From contig KB899087.1 of assembly GCA_000378025.1 (NCBI GenBank), positions 744,001 through 808,000 of the forward strand: a stretch of 64,000 bases of DNA, in the 5' to 3' direction. The notes below the pieces were generated by a model that worked only from the letters and a program-made list of their open reading frames with translations, searched no databases and was not told the DNA's origin. Position 1 is the stretch's first letter. Each line of letters begins with the position of its first letter. The position numbers were made by a program, and so were the translations under genes. Below, piece after piece: positions 10,733-19,506 of the stretch. This DNA comes from Xanthobacteraceae bacterium 501b (GTDB lineage Bacteria; Pseudomonadota; Alphaproteobacteria; Rhizobiales; Xanthobacteraceae).

Positions 10733-11578
10733 TCAGATGTCGGAAACGAAGGTCTGCTTCTGCGTGCCCAGCCCCTCAATGCCGAGTTCGACCACGTCGC
10801 CGGCCTTGAGGTAGCGCGGCGGCTTGAAGCCGAGGCCGACGCCGGGCGGGGTGCCAGTGGAGATGATGTCGCCGGGGTAGAGGCTCATGAACTGGCTGAG
10901 ATAGGAGACGAGATAGGCGGCGCCGAACACCATGGTCCGGGTCGAACCGTTCTGCAGCGTCTCGCCATTCACCGTCAGCCACATGGCGAGGTTCTGCGGA
11001 TCGGGAATCTCGTCCCGCGTCGCCAGCCACGGGCCGATCGGGCCGAAGCCGTCGCAGGACTTGCCCTTGGTCCACTGGCCGGCGCGCTCCAGCTGAAACT
11101 CACGCTCCGACACGTCGTTGCAGACGCAGTAGCCGGCGACATAGTCGAGCGCTTCGGCTTCGCTGACATATTTCGCCGTCCGGCCGATGATGATGGCGAG
11201 CTCGACTTCCCAGTCGGTCTTGCTGGCGCCGCGCGGGATCGGCACGTCGTCATGCGGGCCTGAGATCGCCGAGGTGGCTTTCATGAACACCACCGGCTCG
11301 GGCGGCACCGCCATGCCGGATTCGGCGGCATGGTCGGAGAAATTGAGGCCGATGCAGACGAACTTGCCGGTTCCGCTAACGCAGGGGCCGAGGCGGGTAC
11401 CTTCCGCGACCAGCGGCAGTGTCGCCGGGTCGAGCGCGGCGAGGCCGGCCAGCGCGGCGGGCGCGAGCGCGGCGCCGGCGATGTCAGCGACATGGGCCGA
11501 GAGATCGCGGATGTGGCCCTGCGCGTCGATCAGGCCGGGTTGTTCCCGGCCGGCAAGGCCGTGGCGTACCAGTTTCAT
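10733..11578 (-). CDS. 2,4-diketo-3-deoxy-L-fuconate hydrolase (fumarylacetoacetate hydrolase family)
   Basis: Predicted to split 2,4-diketo-3-deoxy-L-fuconate into pyruvate and L-lactate, the last step of non-phosphorylating L-fucose degradation. The 281-residue protein has the FAH-family C-terminal domain: CIGLNFSDHAAE, PVVFMKATSAISGP, the acidic metal-binding residues in DWEVELAIIIG, the NDVSEREFQ turn, and GDIISTGTPPGVG. Members of this clade are often labelled ureidoglycolate lyase. The neighbouring SDR and fuconate dehydratase make the fucose role more likely. Confidence 0.88.
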   Translation of the reverse strand: MKLVRHGLAGREQPGLIDAQGHIRDLSAHVADIAGAALAPAALAGLAALDPATLPLVAEGTRLGPCVSGTGKFVCIGLNFSDHAAESGMAVPPEPVVFMKATSAISGPHDDVPIPRGASKTDWEVELAIIIGRTAKYVSEAEALDYVAGYCVCNDVSEREFQLERAGQWTKGKSCDGFGPIGPWLATRDEIPDPQNLAMWLTVNGETLQNGSTRTMVFGAAYLVSYLSQFMSLYPGDIISTGTPPGVGLGFKPPRYLKAGDVVELGIEGLGTQKQTFVSDI

Positions 11579-11599
11579 TCTGTCGTCCTCACATGCGGA

Positions 11600-12331
11600 T
11601 CAGAGCGACCAGCCGCCATCGATGGCGAAGGCCTGGCCGGTGGTGTAGGTGGCGCCGGCCAGATGCACGGCGAGATCGGCGATTTCCTCCGGCGTGCCGA
11701 TGCGCCCGATCGGCTGGCGGGCGATGAAGGCCGCGCGTGCCGCCTCATAGTCCCCCTGCGCCCGCAGCCGGTCCTGCAGCGAGGGGCTTTCCACCGTGCC
11801 GGGGCAGATGGCGTTGCAGCGTATGTTGTGGCCGACATAATCGGCCGCCACCGATTTGGTGAGCCCGATCACCGCCGCCTTGGTGACGCTGTAGGCGAAG
11901 CGGTTGGGCACGCCCTTCAGCGATGACGCCACCGACGACATGTTGATGATCGCGCCGTCGCGCCGGTCGATCATGCCGGGCAGGACGGCGCGGATGGTGC
12001 GCACCATCGATTTCACGTTGAGGTCGAAGGCAAAGTCGAGATCGCCCTCCTTCATGTCGAGAATGCTGCCGGGATGCACCACGCCGGCGCAGTTGAACAG
12101 CACGTCGACCGGGCCGATGCCGGCGATGAAATCGGCGACGGCGGCCGCGTCAAGCACGTCCAGCCGGGCGGTGGTGAGAAGCGGCGAAGGCGGCAGTTCC
12201 GCCAGCAGCGCGGCGTTGATGTCGGTGGCGATGACCCGTGCGCCGGCGGCGAGAAAGCCGAGCGCGCTGGCGCGGCCGATGCCCTGCGCGCTCGCGGTGA
12301 CGAGGACGGTCTTGCCCTCAAGAGTGGCCAT
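11600..12331 (-). CDS. 2-keto-3-deoxy-L-fuconate dehydrogenase (SDR family)
   Basis: NAD+-dependent short-chain dehydrogenase expected to oxidise 2-keto-3-deoxy-L-fuconate to the 2,4-diketo acid. The 243-residue product has the SDR cofactor motif in the variant TASAQGIG (about 12-19), the NxAG motif as NCAG, catalytic Ser in INMSSVAS and YxxxK as YSVTK, and ends with the typical DGGWSL. It sits between the mutarotase and the diketo-acid hydrolase genes, which is the pathway order. The start ATG (12331) follows AGGAAACC. Confidence 0.88.
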   Translation of the reverse strand: MATLEGKTVLVTASAQGIGRASALGFLAAGARVIATDINAALLAELPPSPLLTTARLDVLDAAAVADFIAGIGPVDVLFNCAGVVHPGSILDMKEGDLDFAFDLNVKSMVRTIRAVLPGMIDRRDGAIINMSSVASSLKGVPNRFAYSVTKAAVIGLTKSVAADYVGHNIRCNAICPGTVESPSLQDRLRAQGDYEAARAAFIARQPIGRIGTPEEIADLAVHLAGATYTTGQAFAIDGGWSL

Positions 12332-12355
12332 GGCCAGGTTTCCTTTGCTGATGGT

Positions 12356-12685
12356 TCAGTCGAGGTGGAACACTTCTTCCATCGAGGCCCACCATTCACC
12401 CTCCTTGCGGGTGGCGAGCGGGCGCTGGCAGGGGATGGTCAGGCTCCACCATTCCTGATTGACCGGGTCGGCGGCGATCTTCGCCATGTCGGCGGCGAAG
12501 TCGTTGCCGTGATATTCCCAGGTGCCGAACAGGATGTTCTCCGGCTCGCGCAGGAAGATGGTGTAGTTGCGGATGTTGCTGGCGGTGAGGAGGGCCAGCA
12601 CCTGCGGCCACACCGCCGCGTGCAATTCCTTGTAGCGCTCCACCCTATCCGGCTCGACGCCGATCATCATTCCCATGCGCTGCAT
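12356..12685 (-). CDS. L-fucose/L-rhamnose mutarotase (RhaM-type)
   Basis: Small dimeric alpha+beta-barrel enzyme that interconverts alpha and beta anomers of a 6-deoxy-L-sugar. The 109-residue product begins at ATG 12685 (MQRMGMMIGV), chosen because GGGAGG lies 6 bases upstream; a longer frame starts at 12703. Family features are KELHAAVWPQVLALL (active-site His), NIRNYTIFL and the Trp-Trp pair in QEWWSLT. The fold family is named for rhamnose mutarotase, but the operon indicates L-fucose as substrate. Confidence 0.88.
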   Translation of the reverse strand: MQRMGMMIGVEPDRVERYKELHAAVWPQVLALLTASNIRNYTIFLREPENILFGTWEYHGNDFAADMAKIAADPVNQEWWSLTIPCQRPLATRKEGEWWASMEEVFHLD

Positions 12686-12716
12686 GCCTATCCTCCCGCT
12701 CACGCCGACCTCCCGC

Positions 12717-13727
12717 TCACGCCACGTCGATCAGTGCCTTGACCACGCCCGCGCTGGGTTCGGCGAGGGCGGCGAACTTCTCCGGCACCTCGGACAGGCG
12801 CAGGCGGTGGGTGATCAGCGCGTCCGGCACCTCGCCGGCGCGGATCGCCGCCATCACCCGCTCGAAATCGGCCACGGTGGCGTTGCGGCTGCCGAGCAGC
12901 GAGGTCTCGCGCTTATGGAATTCCGGATCGGAAAAGGTGATGTCGCTGGCGACGATCGACACCAGCACATAGGTGCCGCCATGGCCGACAAAGCCGAAGC
13001 CGCGCTCGATCGCCTTCGGGTTGCCGGTGGCGTCGAACACGCCGTCGAAGAAGTCGCCGCCGGTGAGCCGTGCGAGTTCGTCCACGTCGCCGGGCCCGAG
13101 AAGTACGGTCGCCGCGACGCCGAGATGGCGGCGGGCGAAGGCGAGCCGGTCCTCGCGCCCGTCGATGAGCGTGACCTTTGCCCCCGCGCTGCGGGCGAAG
13201 AGGGCGACGGCGGCGCCGATCGGCCCGGCGCCGGCGACCAGCACGCTGTCGCCCGGGCCGGTGCCCGCCCGCGCCACCGCATGGGCGCCGATGGCGAGGA
13301 ATTCCACCATCGCCGCCTGATCGAGGCTCAGACCTTCCGCCTTCAGCACGAATTGTTCCGGCAGGCAGATGAACTCGGCCATGCCGCCGTCGCGGTGCAC
13401 GCCGAGCACGCCGAGGTTGCGGCAGCAATTGGTCCTGCCCTTGCGGCAGGCGCTGCACTGGCCGCAGGAGATATAGGGGATCACCGAGACGACATCGCCG
13501 GGCGCCAGCCGACTTCCCGGGGGCACTTCTTCCACCGTCGCGGCCAGTTCATGCCCCATCACACGGGGATAGGAGAGATAGGGCTGCTTGCCGGCGAAGA
13601 TGTGCAGGTCGGTGCCGCAGACGCCGATGCGGCGCAGCCGGAGAAGGACCTCGCCCTCGCCGCGCACCGGTTTCTCGCGTTCGATGGCCGACAGCGTGCC
13701 GGGCGCGTCGCAGATGATGGTGAGCAT
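12717..13727 (-). CDS. zinc-dependent medium-chain alcohol dehydrogenase
   Basis: NAD(P)-dependent polyol/sugar-acid dehydrogenase of the sorbitol dehydrogenase-like group (336 residues). Catalytic zinc ligands are in GVCGTD and GHELAA; the structural zinc cysteines are in the CGQCSACRKGRTNC cluster; the Rossmann motif is GAGPIGAAV. It lies inside the fucose operon. Its substrate is uncertain: it could be a second L-fucose (or L-galactose/D-arabinose) dehydrogenase or act on a related aldonate. The AKR gene in the same operon is the better L-fucose dehydrogenase candidate. Confidence 0.85.
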   Translation of the reverse strand: MLTIICDAPGTLSAIEREKPVRGEGEVLLRLRRIGVCGTDLHIFAGKQPYLSYPRVMGHELAATVEEVPPGSRLAPGDVVSVIPYISCGQCSACRKGRTNCCRNLGVLGVHRDGGMAEFICLPEQFVLKAEGLSLDQAAMVEFLAIGAHAVARAGTGPGDSVLVAGAGPIGAAVALFARSAGAKVTLIDGREDRLAFARRHLGVAATVLLGPGDVDELARLTGGDFFDGVFDATGNPKAIERGFGFVGHGGTYVLVSIVASDITFSDPEFHKRETSLLGSRNATVADFERVMAAIRAGEVPDALITHRLRLSEVPEKFAALAEPSAGVVKALIDVA

Positions 13728-13736
13728 GATCGTCTC

Positions 13737-14576
13737 TCAGTTCGCGGCGGCGAGAGCGTCGCCGTCCAGGCGGTAGAAGCGGGCCGCATTGGCGCCGAAC
13801 ACGGCGTCGTGGTGGGCGGCCGGCACGATGTCGCGGCACAGCGCGAGCCAGCCGGCATAGTCACCGGCGAGGCGCAGCACCGGCCAGTCGCTGCCGAAGA
13901 TCAGCCGCGCGGGGCCGAACAGGTCGAGCAGCGTCTCGGCATAGGGGCGCACCGCAGCCGGGCCGCGCCCGTCCGCCTCGGTGAGCAGGCCGGACAGCTT
14001 GCACCAGACATTGGGCAGGGCGGCGAGGGCGGCGAGATCGGCCCGCCAGCGCGAGATCCGCCCCTCGCCGATCAGCGGCTTGGCGCCATGGTCGATGACG
14101 ATGCGCAACGCGGGATGGCGCGCGGCGAAGGCGAAGAGCGGGCGCAGATGGCGCGGCAGCACCAGCGCGTCGAAGGCGAGATCGTGCGCGATCATCGCGC
14201 CAACGGCCGGCGCCAGCGCCGGATCGGTGATCCAGTCGTCCTCGGCGATGTCCTGCAGCATGGGGCGCAGGCCCTTCAGCCGGGGATGGGTGGCGAGCCG
14301 GGCGATGGCGCCTTCGGCATCGGGCGCCTTCATGTCGGTCCAGCCCACCACCGCCCTGATGAAGGGATGGCGCGCGGCAAGGTCGAGCATGTAGGCGGTG
14401 TCGGCCTCGCGCTCCATGGTCTGGACGAGGACCGTGCCCTCGATACCCGCGGCGGCGAGCAGCGGCGCGAGGTCCTCCGGGCCGAAGTCACGATAGATCG
14501 GCGCCAGATCGGGCGGGGGCCACTGCCCGGCCCGGTCGGCGATGCGCCAGAAATGCTGATGGGCGTCGATACGCAT
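13737..14576 (-). CDS. L-fucono-lactone hydrolase (amidohydrolase 2 family, COG3618)
   Basis: TIM-barrel metal-dependent hydrolase that opens the lactone formed by oxidation of L-fucose, giving L-fuconate. The 279-residue product starts MRIDAHQHFW, carrying the HxH metal ligands at 6 and 8. Other conserved parts are LKGLRPMLQD, the VIDHGAKP His segment, NVWCKLSGL, and the Asp ligand in FGSDWPV. The location between the two dehydrogenase genes fits the second step of the pathway. L-rhamnono-lactonase is the main alternative and is less likely given fucD. Confidence 0.9.
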   Translation of the reverse strand: MRIDAHQHFWRIADRAGQWPPPDLAPIYRDFGPEDLAPLLAAAGIEGTVLVQTMEREADTAYMLDLAARHPFIRAVVGWTDMKAPDAEGAIARLATHPRLKGLRPMLQDIAEDDWITDPALAPAVGAMIAHDLAFDALVLPRHLRPLFAFAARHPALRIVIDHGAKPLIGEGRISRWRADLAALAALPNVWCKLSGLLTEADGRGPAAVRPYAETLLDLFGPARLIFGSDWPVLRLAGDYAGWLALCRDIVPAAHHDAVFGANAARFYRLDGDALAAAN

Positions 14577-14589
14577 AATCGCTCCCCGT

Positions 14590-15594
14590 TCAGGCGGGCA
14601 CCGGAGCGCTGTCGGCGATGAGGCCGCGCTCCTTCAGCCGGGTCCAGAAGGCGGAGGGCACCGGCGCCTCGAACCGCTCGACATTGTCGCGCACCTGCGC
14701 CGCGTTGCGGGCGCCGGAAACAACGGTGAGCGCGGCGGGGTGGGCGAGGGGAAAGTGCAGCGCGGCGGTCTGGAGGTTCACGCCCTCGCCCGCGCAGGCC
14801 GCACGCAGCGCCTCGACGCGGGCGACGATGTCGGCCGGGGCGTCGCCATAGTTGAACTTGGCGCTGCCGGCGAGAATGCCGGAATTGTAAGGTCCGGCGA
14901 TGACGATGCCGATGCCGCGCGCCGCGCAGGAATCCATGAAGGCGAGGCTCTGCTGCTCCAGCAGCGTGTAGCGGCCGGCCAGCATGCAGATGTCGAGATC
15001 GGCGACCTCGATCGCCGCCGCGATGACCTCGAACTCGTTGACGCCGAGGCCGAAGGCCCTGATAGCGCCTTGCTCGCGCAGCCGGGTCAGCGCGCGGAAA
15101 CCGCCGCCCTCGGTGAGCTGGGCCCAATACTGCGCGTGGCGCTCGCCATGGGTGAAGCGGCCGATGTCGTGCACATAGAGAATGTCGGGCGAAAGAAGGC
15201 CGAGGCGGGACTGGCTGGCCTCGAAAGAGCGCATTATGCCGTCATGGCTGTAGTCGTAGACCGGGCGGAAGGGCAGGGGCTCGGCGAAGCCGTCCTCCTC
15301 CGCGCCGACGCTCGCATCCGGGGTCATCACCCGGCCGACCTTGGTGGAGACGGTGTAGTCCGCGCGCTTCCGTTCGGTCAGCATCGTGCCGAGGCGCAGT
15401 TCGGACCGGGTGTAGCCATAGAAGGGGGCGGTGTCGAAGGTGCGGATGCCGGCGTCCCAGGCGGCGTGGAACGCGCCGGCGGCCTCGGCATAGGGGGTGA
15501 CGCGGTAGAGGTTGCCCATCTGCGCGCAGCCAAGGCCCATCCCTGTCAGGGACACGCCGCTGCGGGCATGAATGCGCCGATCGCCGACCTTCAT
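14590..15594 (-). CDS. L-fucose (D-threo-aldose) 1-dehydrogenase, aldo/keto reductase family
   Basis: NAD(P)+-dependent oxidation of L-fucose to L-fucono-lactone, the entry step of the pathway. The 334-residue protein has the AKR (beta/alpha)8 pattern: FDTAPFYG with the catalytic Asp and Tyr, the STKVGRV lysine, and the YVHDIGR histidine. The sequence resembles D-threo-aldose 1-dehydrogenase/pyridoxal 4-dehydrogenase members. It is the first catabolic gene after the ABC transporter genes. Function is inferred from family plus operon. Confidence 0.87.
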   Translation of the reverse strand: MKVGDRRIHARSGVSLTGMGLGCAQMGNLYRVTPYAEAAGAFHAAWDAGIRTFDTAPFYGYTRSELRLGTMLTERKRADYTVSTKVGRVMTPDASVGAEEDGFAEPLPFRPVYDYSHDGIMRSFEASQSRLGLLSPDILYVHDIGRFTHGERHAQYWAQLTEGGGFRALTRLREQGAIRAFGLGVNEFEVIAAAIEVADLDICMLAGRYTLLEQQSLAFMDSCAARGIGIVIAGPYNSGILAGSAKFNYGDAPADIVARVEALRAACAGEGVNLQTAALHFPLAHPAALTVVSGARNAAQVRDNVERFEAPVPSAFWTRLKERGLIADSAPVPA

Positions 15595-15669
15595 GATGAT
15601 GCGGATCCGTTCTGGGGAAAGGCGGGACGCGGCACGGATGCCGCGTCCCGTGAGGCGGGGAGGAAGGGC

Positions 15670-16623
15670 TCAGTAGAGGACGTTCTTGGCTTCCGGCTGG
15701 TCGATATTGGCCTTGGTCACCACCACGGCGCCGGTGTCGACGAACTTCTCGACCTTCTCCTTCTTGATCAGCTTGGAGACGGTCTGCACGCCGAGCTCGC
15801 CCATCTGGAACGAGCCCTGCACGATGATCGCGGCCAGCGTGCCGTCCTTGACGAATTCCTGCAGGTCCTGATTGCCGTCGAAGCCGACGGCGACGATCTT
15901 GCCTGATTTGCCGGCCTGCTTGATGGCGCGGGCCATGCCGATCGCGGTCGGCTCATTGGCGCCGAAAATGCCCTTGAGGTCGGGATTGGCGGCGAGCACG
16001 TCGGTGGTCTGGTTCAGCGCCGTCGCCATCTGCGACTGCGAGTAGAACGGGCCGACGATTTCCAGCTTGGAATGCGCCTTGATGTAGTCGGTGAAGCCGC
16101 CCACGCGGCCGATCTCGGAGCCGGCGCCGGCGACATAGGACATGACGGCGATCTTGCCCTCGGTGCCGACCTTGGCGATCAGCGCCTGCGCCGCCAGCTC
16201 GCCGGCCTTGCGGTTATCGGTGGCGAGGTAGGACTGGTAATATTGTTCGGCGCCCTTCGCGAGCAGGGAGTCGATGATGACTACCGGAATGCGGGCTTCC
16301 CACGCCTTCTTGACGGCGGGGACCAGCGCGTCCGGATCGGACGGGGCGAGCACGATGCCGGCGACGCCGCGATTGACGGCGTTCTCCACCATGTTCACCT
16401 CGTCGGCGATGGCGGATTCCGAGGCCGGGCCCTGGAAGGTCAGCGTGTTGCCGCCGCCCGCCTGCTTGAGCGCGGCGTCGGCGCCCTTCTGCACATTCTG
16501 CCAGAAGGTGGAGTTGACGGTCTTGACGATGACGGCGATCTCGCCGGCCTGCGCGGTGGACTGGGCGGCGACGCCGCCGAACAGGACCGCCGAGGCGAGC
16601 AGGGCTGTGACGATTTTCTTCAT
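15670..16623 (-). CDS. sugar ABC transporter periplasmic-binding protein (RbsB type)
   Basis: Periplasmic receptor that captures the sugar and delivers it to the permease, presumably L-fucose. The 317-residue product starts at ATG 16623 after a strong AGGAGG (MKKIVTALLASAVL), giving a clear signal peptide with a likely cleavage after AQA at about residue 27. The mature part shows the ribose-binding fold: FWQNVQKGADAA, the Asp-containing hinge APSDPDALVPA, and GFDGNQDLQEFV. Stop is 76 bases before the dehydrogenase gene. Substrate inferred from the operon. Confidence 0.9.
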   Translation of the reverse strand: MKKIVTALLASAVLFGGVAAQSTAQAGEIAVIVKTVNSTFWQNVQKGADAALKQAGGGNTLTFQGPASESAIADEVNMVENAVNRGVAGIVLAPSDPDALVPAVKKAWEARIPVVIIDSLLAKGAEQYYQSYLATDNRKAGELAAQALIAKVGTEGKIAVMSYVAGAGSEIGRVGGFTDYIKAHSKLEIVGPFYSQSQMATALNQTTDVLAANPDLKGIFGANEPTAIGMARAIKQAGKSGKIVAVGFDGNQDLQEFVKDGTLAAIIVQGSFQMGELGVQTVSKLIKKEKVEKFVDTGAVVVTKANIDQPEAKNVLY

Positions 16624-16664
16624 GGTTTCCTCCTTGTCGTTGGCGCCGCCTCGCGGTCGCCGGC

Positions 16665-17696
16665 TTATTTTCGGTTGCGTAGCTGGTCGATCCACACCGT
16701 GAGCAGGATCACCAGGCCGATGATGATCTGCTGGGTGAAGGCGGAGACGCCGTTCATGTTCAGCCCGTTGCGCAGGATGCCGATCACGAAGGAGCCGATG
16801 AACGTGCCGGAAATGGTGCCCACGCCGCCGATCAGCGACGTGCCGCCGATGACGGCGCTGGCGATGGCGTCGAGCTCGTACATCACGCCCTCATTGGGCT
16901 GGGCGGTGACGAGGCGGGACATCAGCACGCAGCCGGTGAGGCCGGCGAGCGCGCCCGAGAGCACATAGGTGAAGCGGGTGACGCCGGCGACATCGACGCC
17001 CGACAGGCGCGCGGCCTCGCTGTTGGAGCCGACCGCGTAGATGTGGCGGCCGAGCACCGAGCGGTTCAGCATCAGCGAGACGGCGACGGCGATCACCGCC
17101 ATCAGGATCACCGGGTAGGGGATGCCGGGGAAGACCACGGTGGGAAAGCCGTCATCGGCAATAGTGACGACGCGGAACAGTGCGCCATTGCCGAGCACGC
17201 CGAAGGATTCGCCCAGCCCCGAAATCGCCCGCGCCCCGGTGATCTGCAGCGCCACGCCGCGCGCGATCAGCATCATGCCGAGCGTGGCGATGAAGGGCGG
17301 CAGCCGCAGGCGGGTGACGAGTATGCCGTTGACGAGGCCGCAAAAGGCGCCGGTGAGGATGCCGAACATCATCGCGAAGGGCACCGGCATGCCGAGCTCC
17401 TTCACCGCCAGCGCGGCGATGACGCCCGAGAGCGCCAGCACCGAACCGACCGAGAGATCGATGCCGCCGGTGATGATGACGCAGGTCGCGCCGATGCCGA
17501 GCAGGGCGATGGACGTCACCTGCAGGGCGATGGTCATGCCGTTATTGACGGTGAAGAAGGCGCCGCTGCTCAGCGAAAACACCACGATCAGCACGAGAAG
17601 GCTGCCGAGCGCGGCGAATTTCTGGACAATGTCCTTCTGCCGGTCGGTCAGGCCGCCACGGGCGGGCGCGGGTGGGGTGGTCACGGTCATCGTCAT
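16665..17696 (-). CDS. sugar ABC transporter permease (RbsC type)
   Basis: Inner-membrane subunit of the importer, 343 residues with eight to ten hydrophobic segments. Family motifs are VIITGGIDLSVGSVLALSGV and the region RLPPFIATLGMMLIARG. The start at 17696 (MTMTV) follows GAGCAGGGA and lies just 11 bases after the ATPase stop; the second Met at 17690 is possible too. The same frame stays open well upstream inside the ATPase gene in a different reading frame; that part is not coding. It is one of only two genes called here that end in TAA. Confidence 0.92.
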   Translation of the reverse strand: MTMTVTTPPAPARGGLTDRQKDIVQKFAALGSLLVLIVVFSLSSGAFFTVNNGMTIALQVTSIALLGIGATCVIITGGIDLSVGSVLALSGVIAALAVKELGMPVPFAMMFGILTGAFCGLVNGILVTRLRLPPFIATLGMMLIARGVALQITGARAISGLGESFGVLGNGALFRVVTIADDGFPTVVFPGIPYPVILMAVIAVAVSLMLNRSVLGRHIYAVGSNSEAARLSGVDVAGVTRFTYVLSGALAGLTGCVLMSRLVTAQPNEGVMYELDAIASAVIGGTSLIGGVGTISGTFIGSFVIGILRNGLNMNGVSAFTQQIIIGLVILLTVWIDQLRNRK

Positions 17697-17707
17697 TCCC
17701 TGCTCCG

Positions 17708-19273
17708 TCAGCCGTGGCCGGCCGGTCGTCCGTAACCGGACGCGAAGTGCATGATTTCCTCCTGGGAGGTGGCGGCGGTTTCCAGCACGCCGGCGATGCG
17801 GCCGTGGTGGAACACGGCGACCCGGTCGGTCATTCCCAGTATTTCCGGCAGCTCGGAGCTGATGAGGATGACCCCGATCCCCTTCGCCGCCAGTTCGTCC
17901 ATGATCTGGTAGATCGCGAACTTGGCGCCGACATCGATGCCGCGCGTCGGCTCGTCGAAGATCAGCACCCGCGACTGCCGGAACAGCCATTTGCCGATGA
18001 TGATCTTCTGCTGGTTGCCGCCCGACAGCAGGCGCACCGGCTGGTCGGGGGAGGGGGTCTTGATGCTGAGCAGGTCGATATATTCCTTCGCGACCTCTGC
18101 ATGCCGGGTGAAGTCGATCACGCCGAAGCGGTTCGACACCGCCTCCATGTTCGCCAGCGTCATATTGGCGTCGACCGGCATCTTGACGGCGAGGCCCTGC
18201 GCCTTGCGGTCCTCGGAGAGATAGGCGAGGCCGGCTTTGATCGCGTCGCGCGGCGAGCGGATGTCGAGCACCCGCCCCTCCAGCGACACCGTGCCGGCGT
18301 CGAGCGCGTCGGCGCCGAAGATGGCGCGCGCCACCTCGGTGCGGCCCGCGCCCATCAGCCCGGCGAAGCCGAGGATTTCGCCGCGAAAGAGATCGAAGTC
18401 GATGTCCTGGAACACGCGGTGGCGGGTCAGGCCGCGCGCCGAGAGGATGACGTCGGTGGTGGGGCGGGAATTGCGCTCGGGGAATTTCTCCTCCAGCGAG
18501 CGGCCGACCATGCGGGCGACGATGGCGTCGACATTCGTGGCGGCGAAATCGTCGGTGGCGATGTAGCGCCCGTCGCGCAGCACGGTGACGCGGTCGACGA
18601 TCTCCGCCATCTCGTCGAGACGGTGCGAGATGTAGACGATGCCGACGCCCGACGCCCGCAGATCGTGGATGACCTTGAACAGCAGGCGCGTCTCCTGCTC
18701 GGTGAGCGAGGAGGTCGGCTCGTCCATGATGAGGACCTGCGCGTCGAGCGACAGCGCCTTGGCGATTTCCACCATCTGGCATTGCGCGACCGAGAGTTCG
18801 CGTACCAGCCGGTCCGGATCGATGGCGACGCCGAGCCGGTCGAGGCAGGCCTTGGCGTTCGCCCGCAGTGCCTTGCGATCGACGAAGAAGCCGCGCCGGG
18901 GCTCGCGGGCGAGATAGATGTTCTCCGCCACCGACAGGTGGGGGATGAGGTTGAGTTCCTGGTGGATGATGGCGATGCCGACCGCTTCCGCCTCCAGCGG
19001 CGAGGCGAAGCTGCAGGGCTGGCCCTTGTAGACGAGGCGTCCCGAGGTCGGGGCGTAGACGCCGCTGATGATCTTCATCAGGGTCGACTTGCCGGCGCCG
19101 TTCTCGCCGCAGACCGCGTGAACCTCGCCCCGGCGCAGATTGAAATGAACCCCCTGCAGCGCCTTAACGCCCGGGAATTCCTTGCAGATATTCTCCAGCG
19201 ACAGCAGCGTCTCGCCCGCCGCCCGTGCGGGGCGCGCGTCGATCCGGCCGTCGGCGATCGTGCCGCTCGGCAT
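17708..19273 (-). CDS. sugar ABC transporter ATPase (RbsA type, two nucleotide-binding domains)
   Basis: Fused dual-ATPase subunit energising monosaccharide import. The 521-residue product starts at ATG 19273, preceded by GGGAGGA. The first domain has an intact Walker A GENGAGKST, a degenerate signature LSVAQCQ and Walker B LIMDEPTSSL. The second domain has the usual degraded Walker A GLMGAGRTE, with signature LLSGGNQQK and Walker B LIFDEPTRGIDVG. It is the first gene of the ten-gene operon, so the promoter should lie in 19274-19506, opposite the divergent GntR gene. Confidence 0.93.
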   Translation of the reverse strand: MPSGTIADGRIDARPARAAGETLLSLENICKEFPGVKALQGVHFNLRRGEVHAVCGENGAGKSTLMKIISGVYAPTSGRLVYKGQPCSFASPLEAEAVGIAIIHQELNLIPHLSVAENIYLAREPRRGFFVDRKALRANAKACLDRLGVAIDPDRLVRELSVAQCQMVEIAKALSLDAQVLIMDEPTSSLTEQETRLLFKVIHDLRASGVGIVYISHRLDEMAEIVDRVTVLRDGRYIATDDFAATNVDAIVARMVGRSLEEKFPERNSRPTTDVILSARGLTRHRVFQDIDFDLFRGEILGFAGLMGAGRTEVARAIFGADALDAGTVSLEGRVLDIRSPRDAIKAGLAYLSEDRKAQGLAVKMPVDANMTLANMEAVSNRFGVIDFTRHAEVAKEYIDLLSIKTPSPDQPVRLLSGGNQQKIIIGKWLFRQSRVLIFDEPTRGIDVGAKFAIYQIMDELAAKGIGVILISSELPEILGMTDRVAVFHHGRIAGVLETAATSQEEIMHFASGYGRPAGHG

Positions 19274-19347
19274 GGCATTCCTCCCTGCCGCCTGAGGCGA
19301 CATGCGTCCGCTGTGCGGATCTCATTGTCCGTTGGTTGCTACCTGTC

Positions 19348-19378
19348 TTTATGGTGCCATTCCGGCCAAGGTGGTCAA
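19348..19378 (-). promoter_or_regulatory. possible promoter of the fucose operon
   Basis: On the minus strand TTGACC (19378-19373) and CATAAA (19353-19348) are separated by 19 bases; an 18-base spacing to CCATAA is also possible. It lies in the AT-rich divergent gap upstream of the ABC ATPase gene. Suboptimal spacing keeps confidence low. Confidence 0.33.
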
Positions 19379-19453
19379 GCCAATTTTTCAGATTGAGCCG
19401 CCAAATTACACAACCTAAAGAAATATTGTTGTTTATCAATTGGATATGGACTC

Positions 19454-19461
19454 TTGGCCAA
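19454..19461. promoter_or_regulatory. TTGGCCAA palindrome upstream of gntR, operator candidate
   Basis: Perfect 8-base palindrome in the divergent gap, with a second TTGGCC word inverted about 35 bases nearer the GntR start (AAGGCCAAA at 19483-19491) and AAGCCAAT further up. Could be the binding site of the adjacent FCD regulator; no experimental or comparative support available here. Confidence 0.25.
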
Positions 19462-19506
19462 AAGGCGTATCCGGGATATGGTAAGGCCAAATCAAGAGTG
19501 TGACGG

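Noticed and set aside
9383-11263. Long plus-strand open frame (over 600 codons) opposite fucD and the FAH gene
   Set aside because: Antisense to two clear enzyme genes; composition rich in His/Arg/Asp/Ala typical of shadow frames.
16665-18782. A 705-codon frame joining the permease to upstream sequence
   Set aside because: The upstream part overlaps the ABC ATPase gene in a different frame and is Arg/His-rich nonsense; the permease starts at 17696.
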